Below are positions 7,779 to 16,537 of a stretch of 64,000 nt of DNA, one piece after another. The stretch lies in NCBI RefSeq assembly GCF_020216065.1, contig NZ_JAIWNA010000006.1:186001-250000 (forward strand). Reading direction: 5' to 3'. A program made the translations under genes and the position numbers. The DNA is from Nocardia rosealba (GTDB lineage Bacteria > Actinomycetota > Actinomycetes > Mycobacteriales > Mycobacteriaceae). Each line of letters begins with the position of its first letter. Positions within the stretch are counted from its first letter, which is position 1. The notes below the pieces were generated by a model, which was given only the letters and a program-made list of their open reading frames with translations, made no database searches and was not told the DNA's origin.

Positions 7779-9224
7779 ATGGCTTCCGAACACAGGATCA
7801 GCACGTGGGCGGCGGCGCGCAAGCGAGTCGCCGAGGCAGTGGCGACCACCCGCGCGCAGTACCCCGGCCGGCCGGCGCCGGTGGACGACCCACCGGTACC
7901 GGCCGATCTGCTGAACCTGCTGTGCCGCCTCGGCGTGGCGCTGGTCGGCTCGGGCGAGACCTCCCAGGGCGTGCAGCAGATCCTCGACCGGCTGTCCAAG
8001 CGATACGCCACCGACAACATCCATTTCATGGTGCTGCCCACGGCGGTGTTCGTGCGCGTTCGCACGCACGAGGGATCCGCGGTCGACATGCTCGACGCGC
8101 GGGTCGGCACCCTGCCGCTCGACCAGATCGCCGGGCTCTACAAGCTCATCGACAAGATCGAGCAGGACGCGCCGCCGCCGGCCGAGGCATCGGCCGACCT
8201 CGACGAGATCCTGTCGGCGAAACCGGGCAGTCCGCCGTTGGTGATCCTGCTCGGTCACGTGGTGCTGACAGTCGGTATCGGCATGATGCTCAATCCCGGG
8301 GCGCGGGCACTGGTCGGGTACGTGGTGCTCGGGCTGATCGTCGGGTTGCTCACCCAGCTGGCCGACCGATTCCGGCTGTTGAAGTCGTCGTTGCCGGTGG
8401 TCGCGGCGGCCGTGGTCGCGATGCTGTCGTTCGGGTTCCCCGGCGCGCTGGCCGGTGGCCAGCCGCAGCAGTTACTGATCCCCGCCGTGGCGACGCTGCT
8501 GCCCGGGGCGATGCTCACCAACGGCACGATCGAGCTGTCGACGGGGTCGATGGTGGCGGGTGCCAGCCGGCTGGTCTACGGCATCAACATGCTGTTCCTG
8601 TTGGCTTTCGGGCTGTTCGTCGGTATCAGTCTGCTCGGGCAGTTACAAACGGTCCCGGTGAGTTCGGCCCAATTGGGTTGGTGGGCACCACTGCTCGGGG
8701 TGCTGCTGATCGGGTACGGGCATTCGTGGCGGTCGAGCGCGCCGCAGAATTCGGTGGGCTGGCTGCTGCTCGTCCTCTACATCACCTATCTCGCGCAGTT
8801 CGCCGGTAAGGCGCTGTCGGGCCCGCTGACCGGCACGTTTCTCGGCGGTCTCGTCGCCGTGCCCGCGGCCTATCTGATCCGGAACCGCAAGAACGCACCG
8901 CCGACGCAGGTGGCTTTCCTGCCCGCGTTCTGGATGCTCGTGCCCGGCGGCATCAGCCTCACCGGCATCTCGGAGCTGGTGCTGCGCACCCATGGTGGTG
9001 CCGCGAGCGGCGGCCTGGAAGTGATTGCCTCGGCATTGCTGTCGGTGATGTCGATCGCGCTCGGCGTGATGGTCGGTTCGGGCCTGCGGGCCTCCTACCC
9101 GCCGCACGTCGGACCGATCCTCGATTCGATCGTGCCGAGAGCGCACCTGCCGTGGCATCACACGGCCGACGCGCGGCACGCCGCCGACGCCCGCCGCCAC
9201 GGCGACCCAGACAGCTCAGGCTGA
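7779..9224 (+). CDS. thrE: Threonine/serine exporter, ThrE family
   Basis: The 481-aa protein has the two-part ThrE architecture. The N-terminal soluble domain (about residues 30-140; LLCRLGVALVGSGETSQGVQ and SVDM-like positions) is followed by about ten membrane helices from residue 150 to 460. ThrE of Corynebacterium exports threonine and serine. Length agrees with the fused form of the family. A ribosome site is weak (GGCGGTGAC). The 3' end overlaps the convergent GntR gene by 9 bp. Transport of other small substrates cannot be excluded. Confidence 0.85.
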   Translation: MASEHRISTWAAARKRVAEAVATTRAQYPGRPAPVDDPPVPADLLNLLCRLGVALVGSGETSQGVQQILDRLSKRYATDNIHFMVLPTAVFVRVRTHEGSAVDMLDARVGTLPLDQIAGLYKLIDKIEQDAPPPAEASADLDEILSAKPGSPPLVILLGHVVLTVGIGMMLNPGARALVGYVVLGLIVGLLTQLADRFRLLKSSLPVVAAAVVAMLSFGFPGALAGGQPQQLLIPAVATLLPGAMLTNGTIELSTGSMVAGASRLVYGINMLFLLAFGLFVGISLLGQLQTVPVSSAQLGWWAPLLGVLLIGYGHSWRSSAPQNSVGWLLLVLYITYLAQFAGKALSGPLTGTFLGGLVAVPAAYLIRNRKNAPPTQVAFLPAFWMLVPGGISLTGISELVLRTHGGAASGGLEVIASALLSVMSIALGVMVGSGLRASYPPHVGPILDSIVPRAHLPWHHTADARHAADARRHGDPDSSG

Positions 9225-9983
9225 TTCGGCCTCGGCCGCGGGGGCGGTGATGCCGAGCAGATCGTCGAACCGGGCGATCACCTTCTCGTGGTACAGCGCG
9301 AAAAGGTCGACGAACAGGGCCGATTGCGCCTCTGTCGGCTCGGAGCCCGACTCCCACACCGCGAGCAGCGCACGCCAGACGAGCACGTGCAGGTCGGCGG
9401 CGACGGCGAAGTAGGCGGTGACCGCCTCGGGCACCTCGGCGACCATGTCGCCGATCGTGTTGAGCACCGCGCGCTGCATGCTCATCCCGAGCGCACCGAG
9501 TATCCGCCGGATCAGGGCGATCTCGGTGGCGATGATGCGCGGATAGTCGGGCACGGTGTGGCGGGCGAGCGCCTCCAGCTCGTCGACGGTTGCGGCGAGT
9601 TCGCGGTGGTCGAGCGTTTTCGCCGCGCCGGTGTAGGTGAGCAAGGCCTCGAGCACGATGCCGCGTTCCACCTCGACGATGTCGGCGAACATCTCCGCCG
9701 CGATCTCCGGCGCCGACAGGGAGAAGCGGAACAGGTGCCGGTAGGCGTCCATCCCGCCTTCGGAGCGCACATCGCGAATGGTGAAGCCCTTGCCGCGGCG
9801 CGCCTCGACGAAGCCGTAGGACTCGAGCCTGCCGAGGGTGAGCTGGGCGGTGGCCCGGTTCATCCCGAATTCGTCCGCGACCTGGCGCACCGAGGGCATG
9901 AGCTCGCCCGGCCGGTACTCGCCGGTGGCGACACGGCGGGCCAGCTCGTCGGCGACGTCGGCGACCACCGTCCGGGATCCCAT
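9216..9983 (-). CDS. GntR-family transcriptional regulator (FadR-like)
   Basis: The 255-aa protein starts with a GntR winged helix-turn-helix (residues 8-72, with GELMPSVRQVADEFGMNRAT and the wing EARRGKGFTIRD). An all-helical effector domain of the FCD/FadR type fills residues about 85-240. It is transcribed towards thrE and the two coding ends overlap by 9 bp, so their transcripts are antisense at the tails. Its target is not evident: the 274-bp gap upstream (9984-10257) contains no clear palindrome. Confidence 0.85.
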   Translation of the reverse strand: MGSRTVVADVADELARRVATGEYRPGELMPSVRQVADEFGMNRATAQLTLGRLESYGFVEARRGKGFTIRDVRSEGGMDAYRHLFRFSLSAPEIAAEMFADIVEVERGIVLEALLTYTGAAKTLDHRELAATVDELEALARHTVPDYPRIIATEIALIRRILGALGMSMQRAVLNTIGDMVAEVPEAVTAYFAVAADLHVLVWRALLAVWESGSEPTEAQSALFVDLFALYHEKVIARFDDLLGITAPAAEAESA

Positions 9984-10257
9984 CGAAGAAACACCTCTCG
10001 GTCATGATCCGGCTACGTCCCAGACAGCTTAGGCGCTGGACACGACGCTTGGCACGGTCGGCAATCCTCGCGGTGATTCCCCACCCCGGCCGATCAGCAA
10101 ACCGATCCGACCGACCGGCATGTTCAGCGACCGGCAGGCAACCGTCGATTCGGGCAGCGAGAATTCCCGATTCGGCTGCGCGCGGATCAGACAGCGTTGC
10201 GCCGCATCGTGATTGAATGCGCACGTATCGGCGGGACCCCAGACTCTGGAGGATGCG

Positions 10258-10752
10258 TTGAAGCAGATTCATTTCGTCGCGTGTGCGGTCGCCGCGCTCA
10301 CCGTGATCGCCGGATCGTCCGGCTGTGGTGAGGACTCCGGCAATCGGTCCGCACACCCGAGCAGCACCGTCGCGCCGACCACATCGGCCCAGGTGATCGC
10401 CCCGCCGAGTGAGATCGTCGAGTCGACCCGCGCAGCGGCATCGAGCACGACCAGGGCGACTGCCACCGCGTCGAGGACCACGAGCGCGGCCCCCGACGAG
10501 CCCGTCGAGGACGTGGACTGCGGGCCGGTCACCGACGCTGTCGGCGGCACCCGCACGGTGATCGCCGTCGGCTCGCCTGCGGGCCGACCCGGCTGCACCG
10601 AGGCGATCGACGTCGCCGCCACCTACGTGACGACGATCCAACCGTCCGACGAGCTCGAGGTCGACGGCTGGAGCTGCCACGCCCAGCCCGACCCGGCCGT
10701 CCCGTCGGTCTGCGAGAAAGACGGGCTCACCATCGCGCTGCGGGCGAACTAG
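10258..10752 (+). CDS. Putative small lipoprotein
   Basis: I read the start as TTG at 10258, preceded 6 nt upstream by GGAGG; this gives 164 aa with a basic N-terminus, a hydrophobic core and a lipobox-like SSGC at about residue 22. The -3 Ser is unusual for a lipobox, so lipidation is likely rather than certain. A Ser/Thr/Ala-rich linker leads to a small C-terminal domain with four cysteines in pairs, suggesting disulfides outside the membrane. No family was recognised. Its stop codon interleaves with that of the convergent flippase gene (shared CTAG at 10749-10752). Confidence 0.7.
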   Translation: MKQIHFVACAVAALTVIAGSSGCGEDSGNRSAHPSSTVAPTTSAQVIAPPSEIVESTRAAASSTTRATATASRTTSAAPDEPVEDVDCGPVTDAVGGTRTVIAVGSPAGRPGCTEAIDVAATYVTTIQPSDELEVDGWSCHAQPDPAVPSVCEKDGLTIALRAN

Positions 10753-13121
10753 ATCATGTTCTTCTCGCCCATCCAGCGCATGATCGGCCAGCCGAGCGCC
10801 ACCGGGATCCAGCAGGTGAGCACGCGATAGAGCAGCACGGCGGGCACCGCGATCTCGGCGGGCACCCCGAAGGCGGCCAGACCACCGATCAGGGCCGCTT
10901 CCACCGCACCGACACCGCCGGGGGTCGGCGCGGCCGAGGCGAGGGTGCCGCCGATCATGGTGACGATCGTGACGGCCACGAAATCGGTTCCGCCACCGAA
11001 GGCCTCGACGCTCACCCACAGCACGAACGCCTTACCGAGCGTGATCACCGCCGACCCGCCGACGATCACGGAGAACCGCATCGGGTTGCGGGCGAGCGCG
11101 ACGACCTCGCCCACCACCTCCCGGATCTGCGGCCACACCGAATGGTTCACCCAGCGGCGCAGTTTCGGCACGAACATGAACGCGCCGATCAACCCGACGC
11201 CCACCCCGGCGGCCAGGTACAGCACGGTGGCGTCGGGCACGATGTGGGCGAGGTTGGTCGAAGTGCCAGCGACGACACTGAACACGACGAGCAGCACCAG
11301 GTGGGTGAGCACCTGCATGGACTGCTGCAGGGCGACAGCGCCGGTGGCCCGCGCGGTCGACATGCCCGCCTGTACGAGGAACCGCACGCTCAGGGCGAGT
11401 CCGCCGACACCGGCCGGGGTGGTGGTGGCGACGAAGGTGTTGGCGAACTGTTCGAGGAACAGGTCACGGACTCGGACCAGCCCATCGGCACAGGCGCCGA
11501 GCGCGGCCGCCGCGCCGACGTAGGTGAACGCGGTGATGACCAGACCGAGCAGCGCCCACCACCAATTCAGGGTGCGCAGCTGGCTGAAGAACGTGGGCAC
11601 CTGGCTGAAGAACGGGTAGGCAACGTAGACGAGCGCGACGAGCAGCACCAGCTGGATCACCTGATTGCGGGTGAACCGGGTGAGCTGTTCGGAGCCGATG
11701 CGGTCGTGACCGGTCTGCTCCCGCACCTCTTCCCGCGCGGTGGCCATCACCTTGGCCCACTTCGGCACCGTCTTGCGGATGCCCGCCGGCATGGCCGATT
11801 TGGTGAGCCTGCCCGCGGCGGTGACGACGGCGCTCTCGCCGAGTACGGCGACGGCCGCCGACACGGCCTCGTGCTTGCCGAACAGCGCGGTGGTCGACAC
11901 GAGCAGCTGCGCGATGTCGGTTTGGCGCTGGGAGTCCGACGCCCCGAATTCGGCGGCGGCGAAACCGTTGAACAGGGTGTCGCCCTGGCACATTCGCACA
12001 TGGTCGGGGCGCAGGTCGCCGTGGCTGATCTGGTTGTCGTGCAGGCGGACCAGCGAGCGCCACACCCCGGGCAGCACCTGCGCGGAGAGCTTGCGCAAGG
12101 GGGTTCCGCGAGGGACGGTGTGCGCGTACAGCATCCAGCCACGGTTCAGGCTCGCCACCGCGACCTGATGCGCCGAGGCCATGCCGAGATCGCCGATGGC
12201 GATACCGAGCAGCGCGCGATGTTCCACCGCGCGGTGCAGTGAGCCGTGTAGTGGCGCGGTCTCGCTGGAGCGGAAGGTGAGCCAGCGCCACAGCTGGCGG
12301 ATGGCGCCGAAACTGCGCTGGTTCTTGCCGTACAGCTCGACGATGAGTTCGGATTCGGGCCCGTCGACGGCGGTGGCGAGCAGCAGCGGCCCGCGACCGG
12401 CGGGGCGGACCACCCGGAACGAGTTCACCGTGTAGCCGCGTTCGGCCAGCACCCGCACGGCGGCGTCGAGGGGCACCTCGAGTGCGGGTGTGCCGACCAG
12501 CCAGACGATCACGGCGCCGACCAGCCAGCCGACGACCAGACCGAGCATCGCCCGCGCGGGCACCACCGAACTCACCACCAGGTGGATCGGCGCGAACATC
12601 AGCAGCAGAAACCACATCCAGCGCCTCGGCCGCACCGGCAACCACGGGCTCGACACGGTGAGCATGGCGGCGAGCATCGCGATCCAGCGCGGATCGTCGA
12701 GGAACTGGGAAAGGAACGTGTCGAACCGGTCGGGCACCGGCAGATGCCATTTGGGCGTGGAGATGCCCGCCCCGGTGATCGACAGGGCCAGCACCGCGAG
12801 CAATCCCGCCGCGCCGTAGCCGAACAGCAGTTTCCACTGCCGGCGCACCACGAGTTCGATGAAGATGGCGAACGGCAACGCCAGGATGAGCATCCCGTAG
12901 ATCAGATAGACCAGCGTCGACTGCTCGGGACTGAGGAAGTCGACGATCTTGGCGACGGACCGTTCCAGCGCCAGCCATTCGGGCCGGGTGATGAGCGAAC
13001 CCGCCACCACGACGCCGACGCCCAACGACGCCGCGACCACGCGGACGATGTCACTCGTCCGCCTGATCCTCGGCTGCAGGAGACTCCCCGTGACCGGGAT
13101 CTCCCGCCCGTCGACTCGCAT
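10749..13121 (-). CDS. Pseudokinase-flippase fusion (LPG synthase transmembrane/UPF0104 family)
   Basis: The 790-aa protein has three parts. An N-terminal membrane block (about six helices, residues 20-215) precedes a cytoplasmic protein-kinase-like region (about 215-480). The C-terminal block (about 490-785) is the lysylphosphatidylglycerol synthetase/YbhN-type membrane domain, with its TPGGVGAVEA signature. In the kinase-like region the loop reads HGDLRPDHV, so the metal-binding Asn is replaced, and the DFG aspartate is lost (NGFAAAEFG), indicating a pseudokinase. The C-terminal domain suggests translocation of a lipid-linked substrate. Start at 13121 is a choice between several; 13130 (GTG) and 13166 (ATG) are alternatives. 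Confidence 0.8.
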   Translation of the reverse strand: MRVDGREIPVTGSLLQPRIRRTSDIVRVVAASLGVGVVVAGSLITRPEWLALERSVAKIVDFLSPEQSTLVYLIYGMLILALPFAIFIELVVRRQWKLLFGYGAAGLLAVLALSITGAGISTPKWHLPVPDRFDTFLSQFLDDPRWIAMLAAMLTVSSPWLPVRPRRWMWFLLLMFAPIHLVVSSVVPARAMLGLVVGWLVGAVIVWLVGTPALEVPLDAAVRVLAERGYTVNSFRVVRPAGRGPLLLATAVDGPESELIVELYGKNQRSFGAIRQLWRWLTFRSSETAPLHGSLHRAVEHRALLGIAIGDLGMASAHQVAVASLNRGWMLYAHTVPRGTPLRKLSAQVLPGVWRSLVRLHDNQISHGDLRPDHVRMCQGDTLFNGFAAAEFGASDSQRQTDIAQLLVSTTALFGKHEAVSAAVAVLGESAVVTAAGRLTKSAMPAGIRKTVPKWAKVMATAREEVREQTGHDRIGSEQLTRFTRNQVIQLVLLVALVYVAYPFFSQVPTFFSQLRTLNWWWALLGLVITAFTYVGAAAALGACADGLVRVRDLFLEQFANTFVATTTPAGVGGLALSVRFLVQAGMSTARATGAVALQQSMQVLTHLVLLVVFSVVAGTSTNLAHIVPDATVLYLAAGVGVGLIGAFMFVPKLRRWVNHSVWPQIREVVGEVVALARNPMRFSVIVGGSAVITLGKAFVLWVSVEAFGGGTDFVAVTIVTMIGGTLASAAPTPGGVGAVEAALIGGLAAFGVPAEIAVPAVLLYRVLTCWIPVALGWPIMRWMGEKNMI

Positions 13122-13195
13122 GAGCCGCACGATACACACCGACACGCCGTGGAACCGCCGTGACATCACCCAATCTCGTAGTCGCCTTTGACCAG

Positions 13196-13211
13196 CGTGA
13201 ACCGGGTCACA
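13196..13211. promoter_or_regulatory. Possible Crp/GlxR-type box
   Basis: CGTGAACCGGGTCACA matches TGTGA-N6-TCACA except for its first base. It lies in the 157-bp divergent region between the flippase and epimerase genes. A TTGACC that could be a -35 element abuts it at 13188-13193. This is a short motif, so chance occurrence is possible. Confidence 0.35.
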
Positions 13212-13278
13212 GACCGTCACATCACGACGCCGCGTCCCGTCCAGGAAGCAAGGAACTACCTCATCGGAAGGAACGATC

Positions 13279-14208
13279 ATGCAGGTTCTGCTCGCCGGGG
13301 CGACCGGTGCCATCGGGCGCCCTCTGATCCGCGCACTCACCGCCCACGGGCACGCTGTCACCGCCATCGTGCGCAACCCGGCCAACCACGGGCTGGTTCG
13401 CGAACTCGGTGCCGAACCCGTCACCGCCGATGTCCTCGACCGCGACGCACTGCTGCGCGCGCTGGACGGTCTGCGCGCCGACGCGGTGATCCATCAGGCC
13501 ACCGCGCTGCGCGATGCCAAGCCCCAGCGCCGCATCCCCGCCGACGATCCGACCGGCCTGTTGCGCACGGTCGGTTCCGCCCATCTGCTCGAGGCGGCCG
13601 AGCTGGTCGGTGCGCGGCGCTTTCTCACCCAGTCGCTGATCCTCGGCTACGGCTACCGCGACCACGGCACGGTTCCGCTCACCGAGCGCGACACGTTCGG
13701 TGTGTACGACGGCGGCGTGGCCGACGAAGTCGTGCGGGCGTGCGTGTCGGCGGAGGAGCAGGCGTTCGCGGCGCCCGGCCTCGAGGCGATCGCGTTGCGC
13801 TACGGGCTGTTCTACGGTCCGGGCGCGTTCAGCGACCTGTTCGGCGACATGATGCGCAAGCATCAGCCGGTGGGGCCGCGCGGAGAGGGCGGGGTGAACA
13901 GCTGGCTGCACACCGAGGACGCCGCCGCCGCGACGGTGGCCGCGCTGGAACGCGGGGTCGCCGGTCGCGCCTACAACCTGGCCGACGACACCCCGATCAC
14001 CTGGGGTGAGTTCTTCCGTCTGGTGCGGCACAGCAAGCAGGCGCCGCGGCCGATCCGGTTGCCGCTGTGGCTGATCCGGCTCGGTGTGCCCTATATCGCC
14101 GCGCTGATGGGTGATACGTCGATGCGGATATCCAGCGAACTCGCGCACGCGGAATTGGGTTGGCAGCCCAGGTATTCCAGCGTCGCCGAAGGACTCGCGG
14201 CCCGTTGA
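13279..14208 (+). CDS. NAD(P)-dependent epimerase/dehydratase (extended SDR)
   Basis: The 309-aa protein starts with the dinucleotide-binding motif GATGAIG (residues 7-13) and follows the atypical extended-SDR pattern: ADVLDRDAL, DAVIHQATAL, and a C-terminal substrate region with YNLADDTPITWGEFF. The usual YxxxK catalytic pair is not obvious in the expected place, so a binding or reductase role rather than sugar epimerisation is possible. A strong ribosome site (GAAGGAA) precedes the ATG. It is divergent from the flippase gene and ends 13 bp before the convergent MBL hydrolase. Confidence 0.82.
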   Translation: MQVLLAGATGAIGRPLIRALTAHGHAVTAIVRNPANHGLVRELGAEPVTADVLDRDALLRALDGLRADAVIHQATALRDAKPQRRIPADDPTGLLRTVGSAHLLEAAELVGARRFLTQSLILGYGYRDHGTVPLTERDTFGVYDGGVADEVVRACVSAEEQAFAAPGLEAIALRYGLFYGPGAFSDLFGDMMRKHQPVGPRGEGGVNSWLHTEDAAAATVAALERGVAGRAYNLADDTPITWGEFFRLVRHSKQAPRPIRLPLWLIRLGVPYIAALMGDTSMRISSELAHAELGWQPRYSSVAEGLAAR

Positions 14209-14221
14209 CCTGCTCGCGCGG

Positions 14222-15166
14222 TCAGGATGCGGTGACGCGGGCGTTGACGGCGGCGCGGTCGTGGGCGGGGATCACTTCGATCTCCGGCGGCAGGGCGTGC
14301 AGGCGGTGGATGGTCTCGAACGCGGCTGTGCGGTCGTGATCGACGAAATCGCCGGGGATCGGCGCCTTTTCGCGGATCAGTTCGATCTGCCGCCTGCTCC
14401 ACACCGCGTCGCCCGCCAGCAGCACACGGCTGCCGTCGTCCACGGCCAGGAGTACACCGACGCTGCCGGGCGTGTGGCCGACCAGGTCGACGATGAGGAC
14501 CGAACCGTCGCCGAACAGGTCGTGGCTGCGACGGAAGGTGAGTACCGGTGGGCCGTCGAGGTCGTACAGGTCGAACACCCGTCCACGCAGCGGGCCACGC
14601 GCCACGGCGAACGGGGCACCGGAATCGCCCATGGCCCAGCGGTATTCGGCTCCCGGCACGCGGATCGGCACCCAGCCGGGCAACTCGTAGAGCCCGGAGA
14701 CGTGATCCCAGTGCAGGTGGGTCGGTAGCACGAAGTCGATGTCGGCGCCGGTGAGTTCGTGGTCGGCGAGCGCCTCGCTCAGACCGCGCACGGGATCGTC
14801 GAGGGCGACCACATGCGCGATGGGGAAGGCGAGTTCGGGCAGCACCCGCTGGTGCACACCGGCACAGAGGGCGGGGTCGACCAGGAAGGTGGCCTCGGGG
14901 TGGCGGATCAGGAAGGCCGACATGGTGAGTGGGGTGCAGCGCAACGTCCGGGTGCCCTCGACGACCGCCGCAGTCGGTGCCGACAAATCGGCCTGGGTGA
15001 GCGCGGCGAGCGAGACGGTGTGCCGGGCCGGTGGCAGCGGCGCCTGCTCGAGTGCGGCGAGGAAGCGGGTGTCGGCGCCGCGCGGCCACAGCAGCCGTGG
15101 GCCCGAGGCGATCGCGGCGACACCACAGGTGAGAAGCGTCGTCAACATAGCTCTGTGCTCACCCAT
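14222..15166 (-). CDS. Metallo-beta-lactamase-fold hydrolase
   Basis: The 314-aa protein contains the zinc-binding THLHWDH motif (about residue 163) and a later GHTPGSVG histidine, followed by AGDAVW with the bridging aspartate. The N-terminal 20 residues are hydrophobic and may anchor or export the protein. Family members include lactonases, glyoxalase II types and other hydrolases, and the substrate is not visible. The ATG at 15166 is used, but an ATG at 15148, where the hydrophobic segment starts, is equally possible. Confidence 0.82.
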   Translation of the reverse strand: MGEHRAMLTTLLTCGVAAIASGPRLLWPRGADTRFLAALEQAPLPPARHTVSLAALTQADLSAPTAAVVEGTRTLRCTPLTMSAFLIRHPEATFLVDPALCAGVHQRVLPELAFPIAHVVALDDPVRGLSEALADHELTGADIDFVLPTHLHWDHVSGLYELPGWVPIRVPGAEYRWAMGDSGAPFAVARGPLRGRVFDLYDLDGPPVLTFRRSHDLFGDGSVLIVDLVGHTPGSVGVLLAVDDGSRVLLAGDAVWSRRQIELIREKAPIPGDFVDHDRTAAFETIHRLHALPPEIEVIPAHDRAAVNARVTAS

Positions 15167-15244
15167 GAGTGCCACCGTAGGCGATGGCGGTGACGACCGA
15201 CCACCGCAATGATTCCGCATCCACATCCAGCGAATACCGGGCTA

Positions 15245-15637
15245 TCAGTCGATGCGTCCCATCAGCCGGTCCGTCTCGCGGCGTTCGCGTTTCGTCGGCC
15301 TGCCCGCACCACGATCGCGGCGCGGCAAGGTGGCCAGGACTTCCTTCGGTGGGGGCGGTGGACTGCGGTCGATCAGGCACTGGGCGGCCACGGGTGGGCC
15401 GACGCGCTTGTGGATGATCTGCTCGACCACGACGATGCGTTCGGTCCCGGCATGCCGGATCCTGATCTCGTCACCGCGACGCACCGGCTGGGCCGGTTTC
15501 ACCGTCACCCCGTTGACGCGCACGTGCCCGGCGCGGCAGGCATCGGCCGCCGCCGACCTGGTCTTGAACAGACGAACCGACCAGGTCCACGCATCGACGC
15601 GGGCCTGGTCGGGTGATCGTTGTTCCGCTGGGGACAC
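15245..15637 (-). CDS. S4-domain RNA-binding protein (Hsp15-like)
   Basis: The 130-aa protein carries an S4 domain at residues 13-75 (RVDAWTWSVRLFKTRSAA, then GHVRVNGVTVKPAQPVRRGDEI), as in Hsp15/RluB-type RNA binding. The C-terminal tail is very basic (RRDRGAGRPTKRERRE). Hsp15 relatives bind the large ribosomal subunit carrying stalled nascent chains. Translation starts at a GTG only 3 nt after the NlpC/P60 stop codon, and AAGGGG bridges the two, so it is probably translationally coupled to that gene. Confidence 0.88.
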   Translation of the reverse strand: MSPAEQRSPDQARVDAWTWSVRLFKTRSAAADACRAGHVRVNGVTVKPAQPVRRGDEIRIRHAGTERIVVVEQIIHKRVGPPVAAQCLIDRSPPPPPKEVLATLPRRDRGAGRPTKRERRETDRLMGRID

Positions 15638-15640
15638 CCC

Positions 15641-16267
15641 TTAGACGATACGGCGTGCCGTTACGACGTCGTCGGCGGAGAGCTGGGTGTAGGACACCGG
15701 GGTGCCCGACTGCACGGCGTTCAACAGCTGGCCGTTGCCCGCGTAGATGCCGACGTGGCCGCCGCCGTTGGTGATGACGATGTCACCGGCCTGCAGGTTG
15801 TCGAAGGATACGGGCGCACCCACGTGGGACTGCTCGAAGCTGGTGCGGGGCAGCTCGACACCGGCCTGGCGGTAGGCCCACTGCACGAGACCGGAGCAGT
15901 CGAAGCTCGACGGGCCCGCGGCGCCCCAGTTGTAGGAGGCACCGAGCTTGCTGCGCGCGGCGTCGAGGGCGATGTTGCCCGCCGACTGCTGCTGCTGCTC
16001 GAAGGGGTTGTCGAACTGCACGCTCGGCAGCTGCGGCGCGGCCTGGCCCTGCGGGGCGACCATGGACTGCAGCTGCTTTTCCACCTGCTGGGCGGGCTGT
16101 TCGAGTTCGGGCGGCAGATCGAAATTGCCGAGGCCCGGAATGTTGATCGTGGCGGCCTGCGAAATCGCTGGCATCGCACCGGTTGTGGCGGCCACCGCAC
16201 CCATGACGAGTGCACCCTTGACGGAATTCGGCAGACGAGAATCCCGCTGCAAGCTGTGTTTACCCAC
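15641..16267 (-). CDS. Secreted NlpC/P60 family peptidoglycan endopeptidase
   Basis: The 208-aa protein has a signal peptide (residues 1-38, ending SQAA), a Gln/Pro-rich linker, and a C-terminal NlpC/P60 domain (about 97-208). Catalytic Cys is in SSFDCSGLVQWAY and the histidine in GGGHVGIYAG. This family cuts peptide bonds in peptidoglycan stems (often D-Glu to diaminopimelate), and its size matches short mycobacterial Rip-like endopeptidases. It begins with a GTG preceded by GGAGAC. The 270-bp region upstream contains a long imperfect hairpin (see 16293-16344) that may control expression. Confidence 0.9.
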   Translation of the reverse strand: MGKHSLQRDSRLPNSVKGALVMGAVAATTGAMPAISQAATINIPGLGNFDLPPELEQPAQQVEKQLQSMVAPQGQAAPQLPSVQFDNPFEQQQQSAGNIALDAARSKLGASYNWGAAGPSSFDCSGLVQWAYRQAGVELPRTSFEQSHVGAPVSFDNLQAGDIVITNGGGHVGIYAGNGQLLNAVQSGTPVSYTQLSADDVVTARRIV

Positions 16268-16292
16268 CGAGACGAGTCTCCGATCTTGCTGC

Positions 16293-16344
16293 TCACCCGC
16301 CGCGCTGTCGTGTTCGCTTGGGAAACACGACTATTCGGCGGTGA
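16293..16344 (-). promoter_or_regulatory. Long hairpin in the 5' leader of the NlpC/P60 gene
   Basis: In the sense (minus) direction an outer stem TCACCGCCG/CGGCGGGTGA (one bulge) encloses an internal loop and an inner perfect stem GTCGTGTT/AACACGAC with a 9-nt loop. It ends about 25 nt before the start codon. A smaller hairpin, CGCTTC/GAAGCG, lies just upstream of it. The rest of the gap up to 16537 shows no gene. I could not match the structure to a known riboswitch class. Confidence 0.55.
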
Positions 16345-16537
16345 CCCGTGGCGCCGCTTCTCTGACGAAGCGACAGACTCCACTAAGTCACGAGAAGATT
16401 ACGGCCTGTGATCCACGGTGTCCAGCGGTGCCCGCAAGTTGTTTTCCCGCTGCCGCCAAAGCCCTGTTCAGCGCGCTGCCACGGCGTGTCGAGAGGGATA
16501 ACGGTCCGGTCTCCCGATGTCGCGCGGTCTCTCGATG

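Noticed and set aside
8959..11019. A 686-codon minus-strand frame across thrE, the GntR gene and the lipoprotein
   Set aside because: It overlaps three genes with recognised domains and its product resembles none.
16268..16420. ydaO-type (cyclic di-AMP) riboswitch upstream of the NlpC/P60 gene
   Set aside because: The gene class suggested it, but the leader lacks the conserved ydaO core as far as I can read by eye, and is shorter than expected.
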